A DNA stretch of 37,572 nt from Prevotella sp. (GTDB lineage: Bacteria; Bacteroidota; Bacteroidia; Bacteroidales; Bacteroidaceae). The DNA is taken from the NCBI GenBank assembly GCA_017548525.1, contig JAFYZV010000053.1:1-37572 (forward strand). Reading direction: 5' to 3'. Both the position numbers and the translations under genes were made by a program. The notes under the pieces were generated by a model. That model was not told the origin of the DNA and searched no databases. It saw only the letters and a program-made list of their open reading frames with translations. Shown piece after piece: positions 1-9,405 of this stretch; position 1 is the first letter of the stretch; every line of letters begins with the position of its first letter.

Positions 1-235
1 AAATGCCACAATTTAACATTTTTTGTGCGGCATTAGTCGGTTACAGAGGCTAAATTTACCCTTAATGGATGGGGCGTTTTTCGGGCGCGGATGCCGCCCA
101 AAGAATGTTAAATTGCCACATTTATCGGCGGCAAACACCACAAAGAAAATGCAAGTTGTTGGTATTCAACAGTTTACAAAATGTGCAAAAACGGGCGTTT
201 TTTCCGCCCAAAGCCAAGGTCGATGGGAAAAGAGG
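1..235. repeat. Dispersed non-coding repeat, copy 1
   Basis: This stretch is a diverged, co-linear match to 24238-24450. Shared blocks in the same order are positions 1-36 (around atttaaca and ttgtgcggcatt), 80-125 (gcggatgc, then tgttaaa) and 160-217 (tgttg, ttacaaaa, then gcgtt-ttt-cg-ccaaa). Inside this copy, caatttaacatt (9-20) and aatgttaaattg (104-115) form a perfect 12-bp inverted pair. I see no convincing coding sequence. From 236 to the promoter at 413 I recognise nothing else. The repeat may continue beyond the left edge. Confidence 0.6.
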
Positions 236-412
236 CCTTTATGAGGGAATTATTTGTGAATAATAATTACAAAAACCAATTTCTTATAGTGTATTCCAAG
301 ATGATAATCACCCTTGCTTTTCTATTCAATATTGTTACCCTCCACAAATAATTAAAATCATCCTTTAACGATTTTTATTGTTAAAAAATGGCAAGGAAAG
401 GAAAAATTTCTC

Positions 413-420
413 TATCTTTG
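413..420 (+). promoter_or_regulatory. Bacteroidetes -7 promoter box (TATCTTTG)
   Basis: TATCTTTG matches the Bacteroidetes consensus TAnnTTTG and lies about 110 bp before the chosen start of the giant secreted protein. No clear TTTG -33 element sits at the usual distance. Transcription would start near 427 and give a leader of about 105 nt. Confidence 0.55.
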
Positions 421-450
421 CAAGTTGTAGTATATTAATCCGTTCATTAC

Positions 451-476
451 TCTCTCAAAAAGAGACATTGTCTCTT
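451..476 (+). promoter_or_regulatory. Leader hairpin with an alternative fold
   Basis: In the predicted leader of the giant gene, AAGAGAC (460-466) and GTCTCTT (470-476) form a perfect 7-bp hairpin with a 3-nt loop. TCTCT (451-455) can instead pair with AGAGA (461-465), so the two folds exclude each other. No regulatory function is known to me; this is structure only. Confidence 0.3.
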
Positions 477-531
477 CCTATTTCTATTGCATATCATCAT
501 TATTAAGTTTAATCAATCATATTTTAAAAAC

Positions 532-3500
532 ATGAAAACCAAGAACCATCTAAAGGTCTTCCTGACCCTCATGGCTTGCCTATGGGCATTCCCATCGCTC
601 GCCACCGACTGGACGGGAAGCGCACCCACCGATGGAGGACAATACTACCTCTACAATGTGGGCGCACAAAAGTTTCTTGCTCACGGTGCCAACTGGGGTA
701 CAAGAGCAATCATGGACGAAGCAGGTATATTGGTTACCTTGGAATCACTGGGAAACGGTGTTTACAACATCAAAACCAACGTGAATTCAGGTAATGGCAA
801 ATACTACTTCGGAAGTAACTATTACACAGATGCCGATGCTTGGGGGCTTACATTCGTGGAAGCCTCCACAGGAGTCTATTACTTAACATTTGTTGAAAGC
901 AATGTCACCAAGTATCTTATGATAACGGATACGGGAGATGGCACCTTCAACAAGGTAAACACAACGAATGCTGGAAGCACATGGTCTGCTGATGGTCTCA
1001 AATGGATGCTCATCACCAAAGCTGAACGTGACCAGAAGCTCTCGCAAGTTGAGGCTTCCGACACTAATCCTTACGACATCACCTACAAGATTGAAAACAA
1101 TCGCACATCATGGTTCAGAAGTCCTTATTCTAATGCAGACCCATTCGGATTTGGGTCTTTATCAGGTATTGGAAATGTAAGTGGTGGTGTTGATGCTGGC
1201 AGTGCATTCCGTGATGCCAACGCACAAGCTTGGACGGGGGCTGCTGACATTTCATGGGATGCAAAAATGACTCTCACAGGACTGCCCCAAGGCAAATATC
1301 GTTTCTACGTGACTGGCTATTATAGGGACGGAGGTTCTGCTGATAGAAAGACCAACTATGATGCTGGCACATTCGATGCACGTGCAAAAATATACATGTC
1401 GGCAGGCACAAGCAAAACTACAGACTTACAGTCTATTGCCGTAGGTGCATCTGAAACAGCCCTTGGTGGTGGTGAGACTGTGGATGGCAATTATAGATAC
1501 CCTAACAACCAAGAAGCTGCCGCCTATTATTTCTATAACAACAAATATCCGGAGCAATATGTAGATGGAGTGGTTGACAACACAGGGGTAATGACATTCG
1601 GTGTGAAAGTGGATAATACCATCGCCAACAACTGGCTTGTATGTGACAAATTCCGTCTCGAATACCGCGGTCCATACCACGGACCTGCTGACGGCGGCAA
1701 ATATTATTTATATAATGTGGGAGCCAAGATGTTCATCGGCCACGGTGACCAATGGGGCTACCATGCCTTGCAAGACGAGGCGGGCTTGGAGATGACGCTT
1801 GAGGAGACCGACGGCAAATACCGCATCGCCACGGGCTTGGGTTATTTAGGCTCTGACGGCTATTGCGACAAGGGAGCCAACAGCGACCTTGCCGTTTCTT
1901 ACGAGTTTGTCCCCGTGGAAGGAGTCGACAATGCATATTATTTGAAGTTCATCGAAGGCGCAGAAAAGTACTTGCTTTTCACCAATGACGGCAAATACAT
2001 CAACAAGTCTACACTTGCTACAGGTAGCAATTATCCAGAGGGCTACAGCCAATGGAAGCTCTATACCAAAGCCGAGCGCGATGCCATGTTGGAAAGCATG
2101 GTGGGCATCAACGGCGAGCCTGTCACCGAGCAAAACCCGCTCGATATCAGCTACAAGATTCCCAACAACCATACTGCCTATTACACCCGTTGCTACAGCA
2201 CCGATGACCCATTTGCGTTTAGGAATCTTGACGCTGGTCAATTGGAAGGCGTGGATGATGGTGGCACATTAAGAGACCGCAACGCTCAAGGATGGACAAA
2301 CACCGCAGACCGCAAGTGGGATGCCAACATGACTTTCAGCGGCTTGCCCGAGGGCAAATACCGCTTCTATGTCACGGGCTTCTACCGCGATGGTGCTGCC
2401 GATGGTGCATACGCCCGCTATACGGGTGGCACGTTTGACCCCCGCGCCAAGATCTACATGACCACCACAGAGACAACGACCACCGACTTGCAATCGATTG
2501 GCGTTGGCGCATCGGCATCAGCCCTTGGTGGCAATGAATACAACCAGGCAGAGGTCTACATCCCCAATGGACAGAATGGTGCCGCATACTATTTCTTCAA
2601 CGGCAAATACCCAGAGCAGTACGTGGAAGGAACGGTGGGCATGAACGGGCAACTGAAAATTGGTCTCAAGGTTGACAAGACCATCGCCGGCAACTGGCTG
2701 GTCGTTGACAAGGTGAGACTGGAATACCTTGGACCAGACATCCCCACCACCAACGTAACCAATTTGCTGGTGAACCCGACATTCGATGGAACCGACGGAT
2801 GGACGACTGCCCAAGGCGACAATTTCACCGCCGCCACGGAAACGGTCGCCGAGAACTTCGCCACGACATTTGACATGTACCAAGACGTGTCGGGCTTGGA
2901 ACCTGGCGTATACAAAATCTCCGTGCAGGGATTCTATCGCAACAACCGCGCAACAGCCGATGGCGGTGATCACGGACCTGGAGACGTTGCCCGTAATGTG
3001 CGTGTCATCGGAAACGAGAATCTCAATTCATATTTGTTTGCGCGCGTTGGTGATGACTTGGACAACAGCTATACTGAAGGAAAGAACTCGCTGCTCTCCA
3101 TCTTTGACCTAACGGCAGGAAGTGGATCTGGCACGTCTATCTTGCCCACTGTCCCCAACACCATGGCAGAGGCACACACGGCATTTGAGTCAGGATATTA
3201 CACCGATAATTCCATGATTGTCGAAGTGACCAATAGTGGATTGCTGCGCGTTGGTATCAAAAAAGAGACGACTACCGACCGCGACTGGACCAGTTTCGAC
3301 AACATGAAACTGTATAAGTTGGATTGCACGTTGGCGGAGGCATTGGCACTTGAGTTTGAAAGCCGCAGTGCAGAGGCAGCGGCAGTATTGCAAAGTGCCG
3401 AATATGCAAACGTCCCAACGTTCAGCACGGAACGCCAAGCCTTGGATGCTGCCGTCTCGGTGGATGCCAGTGGATTCACGACGCCATACCAATACTATGC

Positions 3501-6500
3501 TGTATTAGATGCCTTGCGTCCCGCCTTGAATGCGTTTAAGGCTTCGAAATATTGGTACGACCGCTTCGTGGGTGTGTATGAGGCAGCCATTGCCGTCGGC
3601 GTGGATGTCACGGGGTATAGCACCATCTCCATGGGACAGGTGCCCGATGCCATCAAGGCCCTCGTCGTTGCCACGGAGACTGCCGTCAACACGGCACAGG
3701 ATGGTGGTGATGACAAGTATGGCGACTGTACAGAGGTTTACCTCAAGGGATGGACGGTCCAACAGTTCAACACTGCTTCTGGCCAACATTGGGACGGCAC
3801 GACTGGCGAAGGTGCAACGGATTATTATGACAGGTATGGCGATGGTACCTTCTGGTATATGTCGCAGACCGTGGCATTGCCCGCTGGCGAGTATGTGCTG
3901 AAAGTGGCTGGCCGCGCTGGACTGGTTGACAACATCCAGCAACTTACCGTCACCTTCGGTAACAAGACGGTTCACCTCCCAACTCTCGGAGGCGGAACAC
4001 CAGGTATCGCCACCACCGGCGAGGCTAACTACAATGCTGGCAGCAATGGTTGGGAGTGGCGTTATGTGCCATTCACTGTCACCACAGCTGGAAACTATGA
4101 GATCCGCATCGCCTTTGAGAAAGACAATGTAACGTCATGGGCTTCCGTTGCCGACGTGCAACTCCTTGGCAGCAAGGAGGCATTGGCAGAGGGCTTGCTC
4201 CTCCTTGCCGACAAGCTGCGCGAAAAGATCGAGGAGATAGACAAGGCATACTATGGCTCACCTATCAGCGAAGTCCCAGGTTACCAAATATTCACAGACT
4301 TGGATTACAACGGACATACCTATTGGGAGAAGAACGTTGCTGAGATGTTCCAAACGAAGAACACCGAGAACACTTACGACCAACGCCAAAGTTATGTCTA
4401 TGACTATGACAATGATGGAACGGCAGAGAGCGTGACTGCCTCTTCCGCTTCCACCGCCATCGGCTTGGTGAATTACTACAACCTCATGCACGGTGCAGTA
4501 CTCTCCACGGCAGACTACCGCAAGGCAATGCTCGTGATGCAGACGAAGATTGACATGGCTGCTTCTAATGCCGCCTCTTACGTCTACACACGCCGCGCCT
4601 TGCTACGTGCTGAGACGTTTGCCAATCTGCAAGGCGATATCTATGAGAACAATGCCACTGCCGTTGCCAACCTCCAGACGGCTCTCGACAACTGCAAGGC
4701 GACATTGAAACATGCCATCGCCTTGGCAAGCGGCACCGACGGCACATTAGACACGCAGCAGGAAATCGTCGATTCCTGGGATGACAACACACATTGGATT
4801 GCCGACAACATCAAGACATCGGGACTTTACAAGCAAGCCCTGGATGAAATCAAGGCAGCCACACGTGAGTTTATTGGTGCCATCACTGTGAACGAGGGTA
4901 AGGCTTTGAACATTACTGACGTATTCCTCTATAACCCCAGCTTCGATTACAACAACCCCGACGGATGGACTGCCAATGGAAGTACACGTCCGCACAACTG
5001 TAACACGGATCAATTTGCGGCATATGTGAACAGCGGATATGCAGATGTCACTACCACATACGTGAACCATTACGTTGAGTTCTATGAGATGCACGGAAAT
5101 CCCGGTGCCATCACGGGCAACTACAACTCGTTCCAGACTGTCACAGGACTTCCCGCCGGTGTGTACAAGTTCACCGCCACAGGTAGCTACCGCCAACTCA
5201 CAGTATCTTCTTCAGCACCCGAGAGGGCTCTCGGAAACGAGGATATCACTGCCGAGATTTACGCCAGCGGCACACACATGGAAGAAGTACCCGTGGAATA
5301 CACCGTAGTAGAGGAGACGGGCGAATATGATGACGAGGGCAACCCCATCACACAGGAAGTGACTTACACAAGGATGGAGCAACGGGTCATCATCGATACC
5401 GACCGCTCTATGCCGCTCTTCTCACTCTATAAAGAAGCTGACCAGACAGGACTTGTCGAGGGTCTTTATCCAAATGATATTACTATCAACACTGTCTATG
5501 GTGCTGTACCTGTTAACTACGTAAACTACATGCCTGTGGTACATCATTACGATGGCAACACGGTAATGTTCGGTGTAACGGCAACGGATGGCTCAGAGGA
5601 TGTCACCGTCGGTGTGCGCGACAACTCTGCAGACTTACGTGAACACTCCTGGGCTGTACTCGACAACTTCGAGTTGTTCTACATCTCACCTAACATCGTG
5701 GATGAGTTATCAGACGAATGGGCAAAGCGGGTGGAATTGGCACAAGCTGATTTCGACAACTTCACCAGCCCACAGGACAGTAAGTACGGTGTGGCTCTTG
5801 CCAACTATCTCAATGACTACGACCCAACAACAGCCATCGCTGATAGCGAATTGGGCGTGGACAGTGAGGTGCTGAGTGGTCTTACCACGGCTCAGAAGAA
5901 CGAGTTGAAATACAACAAGGCATTAAGAGACTTGCATGTGGCACAAAACGACTATGAGGCTGCTACCTATTGGTTTGACCAGTTGGCTGCTGCCAATGCC
6001 GTTGCCAACTCGTTCCCATACGTGATGGGTGTGACGATTGCCAGCGATGACTATGCTGGAAGTACGGAGAACATCTCATACGATGACTACAACGTAATGC
6101 TGGAATCGCCCGTTGATGCAAACACCACCATGGAGAATGCCCGTGACAAGTCGTGGGCGGTACGCACATTGGCAGATGGTCTGTTTGGCACGGGTGCAAC
6201 CAACTACTACGATGTTGACCTCACCAGCAACCTTGGTGAATTGACATCATGGACAGTGGGCACAGGGTCGAAAGCCATTGCTTCCAGCACAAACCAAATG
6301 TACAAAGATGGTGTTACCAAGATTGAACCCGAAGCATGTTATGATGATGAAGGTTGGAAATTCAACATCTCGAAGACTGTGACACTTGAGAAAGGTCTGT
6401 ATATGTTCAAGATTGCAGCCCGCCGCTCTGGTGGTGTTACCAAGTGCGACATCAAGGTTTCTGGTGCAAACGTAGGTACATTCACTCCTGTTGCGAATAG

Positions 6501-7596
6501 TACAAGTGCTTACAGCAACTACAGTTTCATCAAAGACAGCACGAGCTTCTCAAAGGGCGACGTGACCATCGCCGTGCCACGCTCTTGGAGTCCTGACCAT
6601 TATAATGGTGATACTGGTTATGGTATTGCAGCAGATGGAACAACGAACTATACCGCTGGCAACAACTATGGCTGGCAATGGGAATACATTCCATTCGTGG
6701 TGGCAAAGGGTAGCGACGTGACCATCACCATCGATGCAGAGAGTAAGTCGTACTACACTTGGGCAAGCTTCGCCGAGGCACAACTCTGGCAAGGTCCTAT
6801 CCCAACGAGCGTGAACGAGAACCAAGACTGGGATCTCGAGAAGTGCTACGCCAATGCACACGTCTCCCGCAAAATCACCAACACGACTGAGGCTAAGACT
6901 TGGGGTACAATCGTATTGCCATACAACAAGCCATTGCCTGATGGTTGGGACATTCGCCAGCAAGTGAGCAAGAATGAGTCACAAGACTCTGAAAACAACA
7001 ACATCATTGACTTCCAACGTCCTAAGTTTACTGAAGACGTGACGGGTGAAGATGATCCCTCTGACCTTTCTTCACTTGCGGATGAGACCATTGTCATCAA
7101 CAAACCATACATTATCCAAGTGGCAAATGCTGTTGCTAATCCATGGAGCGACAACCGCGTACAGATTAACCCAGCAGCGAAACCTTATACAGAGAATACG
7201 TATGTGGAGATGATTGGTATGTACAATCCTGGTGAGATTGCCATCGGTGACTTCTATATCGCACAGAATGTATTCTGGCGCGTAACCGTGAAACCACAGG
7301 CAACGAAGGGTCTACGTGTTTATTTCCATGTGAAGGAGAATAATGAACCTGATCCAAATTATCCTGATCCAGAGTTCACTGCCAATCAAGTACGTGCTAT
7401 GCTGATGGGTTACGACGTCAAAGTCTATGATGATGACGAGCAGATTGTCAGCGAGGACGGCGGATTCGTAGATGGCATCGATAGCGTGAATGGTGACGAT
7501 GCACAAGGTGACTACTACGACCTGCAAGGTCGTCGTGTTTCCACTCCACGTCATGGTGTTTATATCCAGAATGGTAAGAAGCGTGTAGTAAAATAA
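532..7596 (+). CDS. Giant modular secreted/surface protein (2354 aa)
   Basis: I start at 532 because MKTKNHLKVFLTLMACLWAF followed by PSLA is a clean signal peptide; an upstream in-frame ATG at 487 would add 15 unsuitable residues. Residues 34-386 and 387-735 are tandem ~353-aa repeats (DGG-[QK]-YYLYNVGA near the start, NWLV-x-DK-x-RLEY near the end). More beta-rich modules with NP[ST]FD-x(5)-GW or LPAG[EV]Y motifs begin near 744, 1068, 1464 and 1890, and Ala-rich helical spacers lie between them (about 935-1060, 1226-1460). The last 30 residues form the tail YDLQGRRV ... GVYIQNGKK, also seen in four other proteins here and resembling a short type IX secretion or surface-sorting tail. No catalytic motif is recognised; a glycan-binding or adhesive role is inference. 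A 61-aa peptide gene follows after 27 bp. Confidence 0.85.
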   Translation: MKTKNHLKVFLTLMACLWAFPSLATDWTGSAPTDGGQYYLYNVGAQKFLAHGANWGTRAIMDEAGILVTLESLGNGVYNIKTNVNSGNGKYYFGSNYYTDADAWGLTFVEASTGVYYLTFVESNVTKYLMITDTGDGTFNKVNTTNAGSTWSADGLKWMLITKAERDQKLSQVEASDTNPYDITYKIENNRTSWFRSPYSNADPFGFGSLSGIGNVSGGVDAGSAFRDANAQAWTGAADISWDAKMTLTGLPQGKYRFYVTGYYRDGGSADRKTNYDAGTFDARAKIYMSAGTSKTTDLQSIAVGASETALGGGETVDGNYRYPNNQEAAAYYFYNNKYPEQYVDGVVDNTGVMTFGVKVDNTIANNWLVCDKFRLEYRGPYHGPADGGKYYLYNVGAKMFIGHGDQWGYHALQDEAGLEMTLEETDGKYRIATGLGYLGSDGYCDKGANSDLAVSYEFVPVEGVDNAYYLKFIEGAEKYLLFTNDGKYINKSTLATGSNYPEGYSQWKLYTKAERDAMLESMVGINGEPVTEQNPLDISYKIPNNHTAYYTRCYSTDDPFAFRNLDAGQLEGVDDGGTLRDRNAQGWTNTADRKWDANMTFSGLPEGKYRFYVTGFYRDGAADGAYARYTGGTFDPRAKIYMTTTETTTTDLQSIGVGASASALGGNEYNQAEVYIPNGQNGAAYYFFNGKYPEQYVEGTVGMNGQLKIGLKVDKTIAGNWLVVDKVRLEYLGPDIPTTNVTNLLVNPTFDGTDGWTTAQGDNFTAATETVAENFATTFDMYQDVSGLEPGVYKISVQGFYRNNRATADGGDHGPGDVARNVRVIGNENLNSYLFARVGDDLDNSYTEGKNSLLSIFDLTAGSGSGTSILPTVPNTMAEAHTAFESGYYTDNSMIVEVTNSGLLRVGIKKETTTDRDWTSFDNMKLYKLDCTLAEALALEFESRSAEAAAVLQSAEYANVPTFSTERQALDAAVSVDASGFTTPYQYYAVLDALRPALNAFKASKYWYDRFVGVYEAAIAVGVDVTGYSTISMGQVPDAIKALVVATETAVNTAQDGGDDKYGDCTEVYLKGWTVQQFNTASGQHWDGTTGEGATDYYDRYGDGTFWYMSQTVALPAGEYVLKVAGRAGLVDNIQQLTVTFGNKTVHLPTLGGGTPGIATTGEANYNAGSNGWEWRYVPFTVTTAGNYEIRIAFEKDNVTSWASVADVQLLGSKEALAEGLLLLADKLREKIEEIDKAYYGSPISEVPGYQIFTDLDYNGHTYWEKNVAEMFQTKNTENTYDQRQSYVYDYDNDGTAESVTASSASTAIGLVNYYNLMHGAVLSTADYRKAMLVMQTKIDMAASNAASYVYTRRALLRAETFANLQGDIYENNATAVANLQTALDNCKATLKHAIALASGTDGTLDTQQEIVDSWDDNTHWIADNIKTSGLYKQALDEIKAATREFIGAITVNEGKALNITDVFLYNPSFDYNNPDGWTANGSTRPHNCNTDQFAAYVNSGYADVTTTYVNHYVEFYEMHGNPGAITGNYNSFQTVTGLPAGVYKFTATGSYRQLTVSSSAPERALGNEDITAEIYASGTHMEEVPVEYTVVEETGEYDDEGNPITQEVTYTRMEQRVIIDTDRSMPLFSLYKEADQTGLVEGLYPNDITINTVYGAVPVNYVNYMPVVHHYDGNTVMFGVTATDGSEDVTVGVRDNSADLREHSWAVLDNFELFYISPNIVDELSDEWAKRVELAQADFDNFTSPQDSKYGVALANYLNDYDPTTAIADSELGVDSEVLSGLTTAQKNELKYNKALRDLHVAQNDYEAATYWFDQLAAANAVANSFPYVMGVTIASDDYAGSTENISYDDYNVMLESPVDANTTMENARDKSWAVRTLADGLFGTGATNYYDVDLTSNLGELTSWTVGTGSKAIASSTNQMYKDGVTKIEPEACYDDEGWKFNISKTVTLEKGLYMFKIAARRSGGVTKCDIKVSGANVGTFTPVANSTSAYSNYSFIKDSTSFSKGDVTIAVPRSWSPDHYNGDTGYGIAADGTTNYTAGNNYGWQWEYIPFVVAKGSDVTITIDAESKSYYTWASFAEAQLWQGPIPTSVNENQDWDLEKCYANAHVSRKITNTTEAKTWGTIVLPYNKPLPDGWDIRQQVSKNESQDSENNNIIDFQRPKFTEDVTGEDDPSDLSSLADETIVINKPYIIQVANAVANPWSDNRVQINPAAKPYTENTYVEMIGMYNPGEIAIGDFYIAQNVFWRVTVKPQATKGLRVYFHVKENNEPDPNYPDPEFTANQVRAMLMGYDVKVYDDDEQIVSEDGGFVDGIDSVNGDDAQGDYYDLQGRRVSTPRHGVYIQNGKKRVVK
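631..2736 (+). repeat. Tandem ~1.06-kb coding repeat in the giant gene
   Basis: Two consecutive units (about 631-1689 and 1690-2736) encode similar ~353-aa segments. Shared landmarks are YYLYNVGA, DEAG-[IL], WKL/M-x-[IL]-TKAERD, KYRFYVTG-[YF]-YRDG, TFD-[AP]-RAKIYM, KYPEQYV and NWLV. The first unit looks more AT-rich than the second, so the duplication is old or one unit has been replaced by recombination. Confidence 0.7.
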
Positions 7597-7623
7597 TTTT
7601 TTCACATAGACAAGGAAAAGAAC

Positions 7624-7809
7624 ATGAAAAAATATATTAAGCCACAAGCCAAGAACAAGGCTTTCAACACACGCTATGGAGTGTTAGGTGATACATTAAG
7701 TGACCCCAACCATGGTAATGGTGGTGACGAGGTAATCCATTGGGGAGGCGAAACGGGAGGCGATGGACCTCCTCCCGAGGCCAAACGTGGTGTTTGGGAT
7801 GATTTCTAA
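7624..7809 (+). CDS. Small peptide of the MKKYxKP...WD(D/E) type (61 aa)
   Basis: The peptide begins MKKYIKPQ, has a Gly/Asp-rich middle (GNGGDEV, GGETGGDG) followed by three prolines, and ends KRGVWDDF. There is no signal peptide hydrophobic core and no membrane segment. It starts 27 bp after the giant secreted protein on the same strand and is followed by a strong hairpin at 7832, so it is the last gene of that transcript. A second peptide at 20197-20361 has the same ends (MKKYMKP ... SSIWDE) and also follows a large secreted protein. Bacteroidales genomes carry many short MKK-[YE]-x-KP peptides, but I know of no established function. A ribosomal-peptide-like precursor or a partner of the secreted protein are both speculative. 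Confidence 0.7.
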   Translation: MKKYIKPQAKNKAFNTRYGVLGDTLSDPNHGNGGDEVIHWGGETGGDGPPPEAKRGVWDDF

Positions 7810-7831
7810 TCCATTCCACCACATATCAATC

Positions 7832-7865
7832 AAGAGAGAGCCGTGCCGTTGTGCGGCTCTCTCTT
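7832..7865 (+). terminator. Hairpin terminator after the small peptide gene
   Basis: AAGAGAGAGCCG (7832-7843) and CGGCTCTCTCTT (7854-7865) form a perfect 12-bp stem with a 10-nt loop. The tract behind it is only moderately T-rich. It ends the giant gene and peptide unit before the rseP promoter. Confidence 0.7.
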
Positions 7866-7920
7866 GCGTCTCATTCATACTTATTAACTCCAAATAATAC
7901 GAATTGTCAAAAAAAATGCT

Positions 7921-7928
7921 TACCTTTG
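7921..7928 (+). promoter_or_regulatory. -7 promoter box for rseP (TACCTTTG)
   Basis: TACCTTTG fits TAnnTTTG and is 24 bp before the rseP ATG, so the leader would be very short. ATTG at 7903-7906 is the nearest -33-like word but is closer than usual. Confidence 0.55.
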
Positions 7929-7951
7929 CCACCTATATCAAATAACAAGAC

Positions 7952-9328
7952 ATGGAAGTATTTCTGATTAGACTATTACAATTCATGCTCGCCATCTCGT
8001 TGCTCGTATTGTTGCACGAGGGTGGGCATTTCTTTTTTTCCAAGTTATTCGGTGTCCGCGTGGAGAAATTCTATCTCTTCTTCGACCCGTGGTTCCATCT
8101 CTTTGAGTTCAAGCCCAAGAAGAGCGAGACGACGTATGGCATCGGCTGGCTACCTTTGGGTGGCTACTGCAAAATAGCGGGCATGATAGACGAAAGCCTT
8201 GACACAGAGCAGATGAAACAGCCTGAACAGCCATGGGAGTTTCGCGCCAAACCAGCTTGGCAACGCCTATTGATTATGATAGGCGGCGTGTTGGTCAACT
8301 TCCTATTGGCTTTGTTCATCTATTCAATGGTGTTATTCCATTGGGGCGACTCCTATATTGCCGTGAAGGACATGAAGATGGGAATGAAGTTCAACCAAGA
8401 GGCAAAGAGCTACGGTTTCCAAGACCATGACATCCTCATCGGTACGGAGAAAGGGGCTTTCAAGGGATTCTCGGCAGACCTCTTCCGAGAAATCTCTAAG
8501 GCTACACGTGTGGATATTATCCGAGACGGCAAACCCATGTCCATCGCTTTACCTGGCGACATCAACCTCTTGGGGATGCTCAAGGCAACACCCAACTTCG
8601 TGCGACCATTCGTCCCCGCAGAGATTGATACCATCATAAAAGGTTCTCCAGCTGAAAGTATCAAATTGAAGAAAGGCGACAGGATCTTGGCTGTCAATGA
8701 CTCAACCGTTGATTCTTGGAATGAATTTACCGATGTGGTGGGAAGGTTGGCAGACCAAATGACCATTGCACGGAGTGCCGAGGATAGCCTACAACTACGC
8801 ACGGCTTCCATCGTTGTGATGAGAAAAGACACGGGTACACCCGACACCTTATCGGTAGTACTCAATCCAGACTTGACTTTAGGTGTCGGCATGTCGTCTA
8901 TCTATTCTTATTATGAACCGACGAAAGTGTCTTACGGCTTCTTCGAGAGTTTCCCCGCTGGCATCAAATATGGATGGAACGTTTTAGCAGGCTATGTAGG
9001 AGACTTGAAATATGTATTCACCTCTGACGGGGCAAAGTCACTCGGGGGCTTTGGTGCCATCGGCAGCCTCTTCCCACCCGTATGGGACTGGCACATGTTC
9101 TGGCTTATGACCGCATTCTTGAGCATCATCCTCGCCTTCATGAACATCCTGCCCATCCCCGCACTCGACGGCGGTCATGTCCTCTTCCTCTTCTATGAGA
9201 TCATTACAGGACGCAAACCCAGCGATAAGTTCATGGTGGTGGCGGAATATATCGGCATCGGCATCCTGCTCCTACTCATGGTAGTAGCCAACCTCAATGA
9301 CATCCTCCGCTGGTTGGGGTACATGTAA
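7952..9328 (+). CDS. rseP: RseP-type site-2 zinc protease (M50)
   Basis: 458 aa. Site-2 proteases cut proteins within the membrane; RseP cuts anti-sigma factors and leftover signal peptides. The zinc-binding HEGGH is at residues 22-26 in the first transmembrane segment, and the second active-site motif LDGG is at 405-408 in a hydrophobic segment near the C-terminus. A PDZ-like region lies around residues 195-290 (GSPAESIKLKKGDRILAVND). At least four hydrophobic segments are visible (about 5-30, 103-125, 385-400, 430-448). Length is normal for the family. It has its own promoter and stands alone. The substrate, possibly an ECF anti-sigma factor, cannot be read from this window. Confidence 0.93.
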   Translation: MEVFLIRLLQFMLAISLLVLLHEGGHFFFSKLFGVRVEKFYLFFDPWFHLFEFKPKKSETTYGIGWLPLGGYCKIAGMIDESLDTEQMKQPEQPWEFRAKPAWQRLLIMIGGVLVNFLLALFIYSMVLFHWGDSYIAVKDMKMGMKFNQEAKSYGFQDHDILIGTEKGAFKGFSADLFREISKATRVDIIRDGKPMSIALPGDINLLGMLKATPNFVRPFVPAEIDTIIKGSPAESIKLKKGDRILAVNDSTVDSWNEFTDVVGRLADQMTIARSAEDSLQLRTASIVVMRKDTGTPDTLSVVLNPDLTLGVGMSSIYSYYEPTKVSYGFFESFPAGIKYGWNVLAGYVGDLKYVFTSDGAKSLGGFGAIGSLFPPVWDWHMFWLMTAFLSIILAFMNILPIPALDGGHVLFLFYEIITGRKPSDKFMVVAEYIGIGILLLLMVVANLNDILRWLGYM

Positions 9329-9405
9329 CGATTAATCATTCTACGATTTAACTTCAGAAACACCCCTGATCATCAAAGATAAATCGACATTGATTCTTCC
9401 CTTGA

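Noticed and set aside
23..263. Short reading frames of 64-73 aa at the left edge
   Set aside because: They overlap each other in different frames within the dispersed repeat and have no start context or homology that I recognise.
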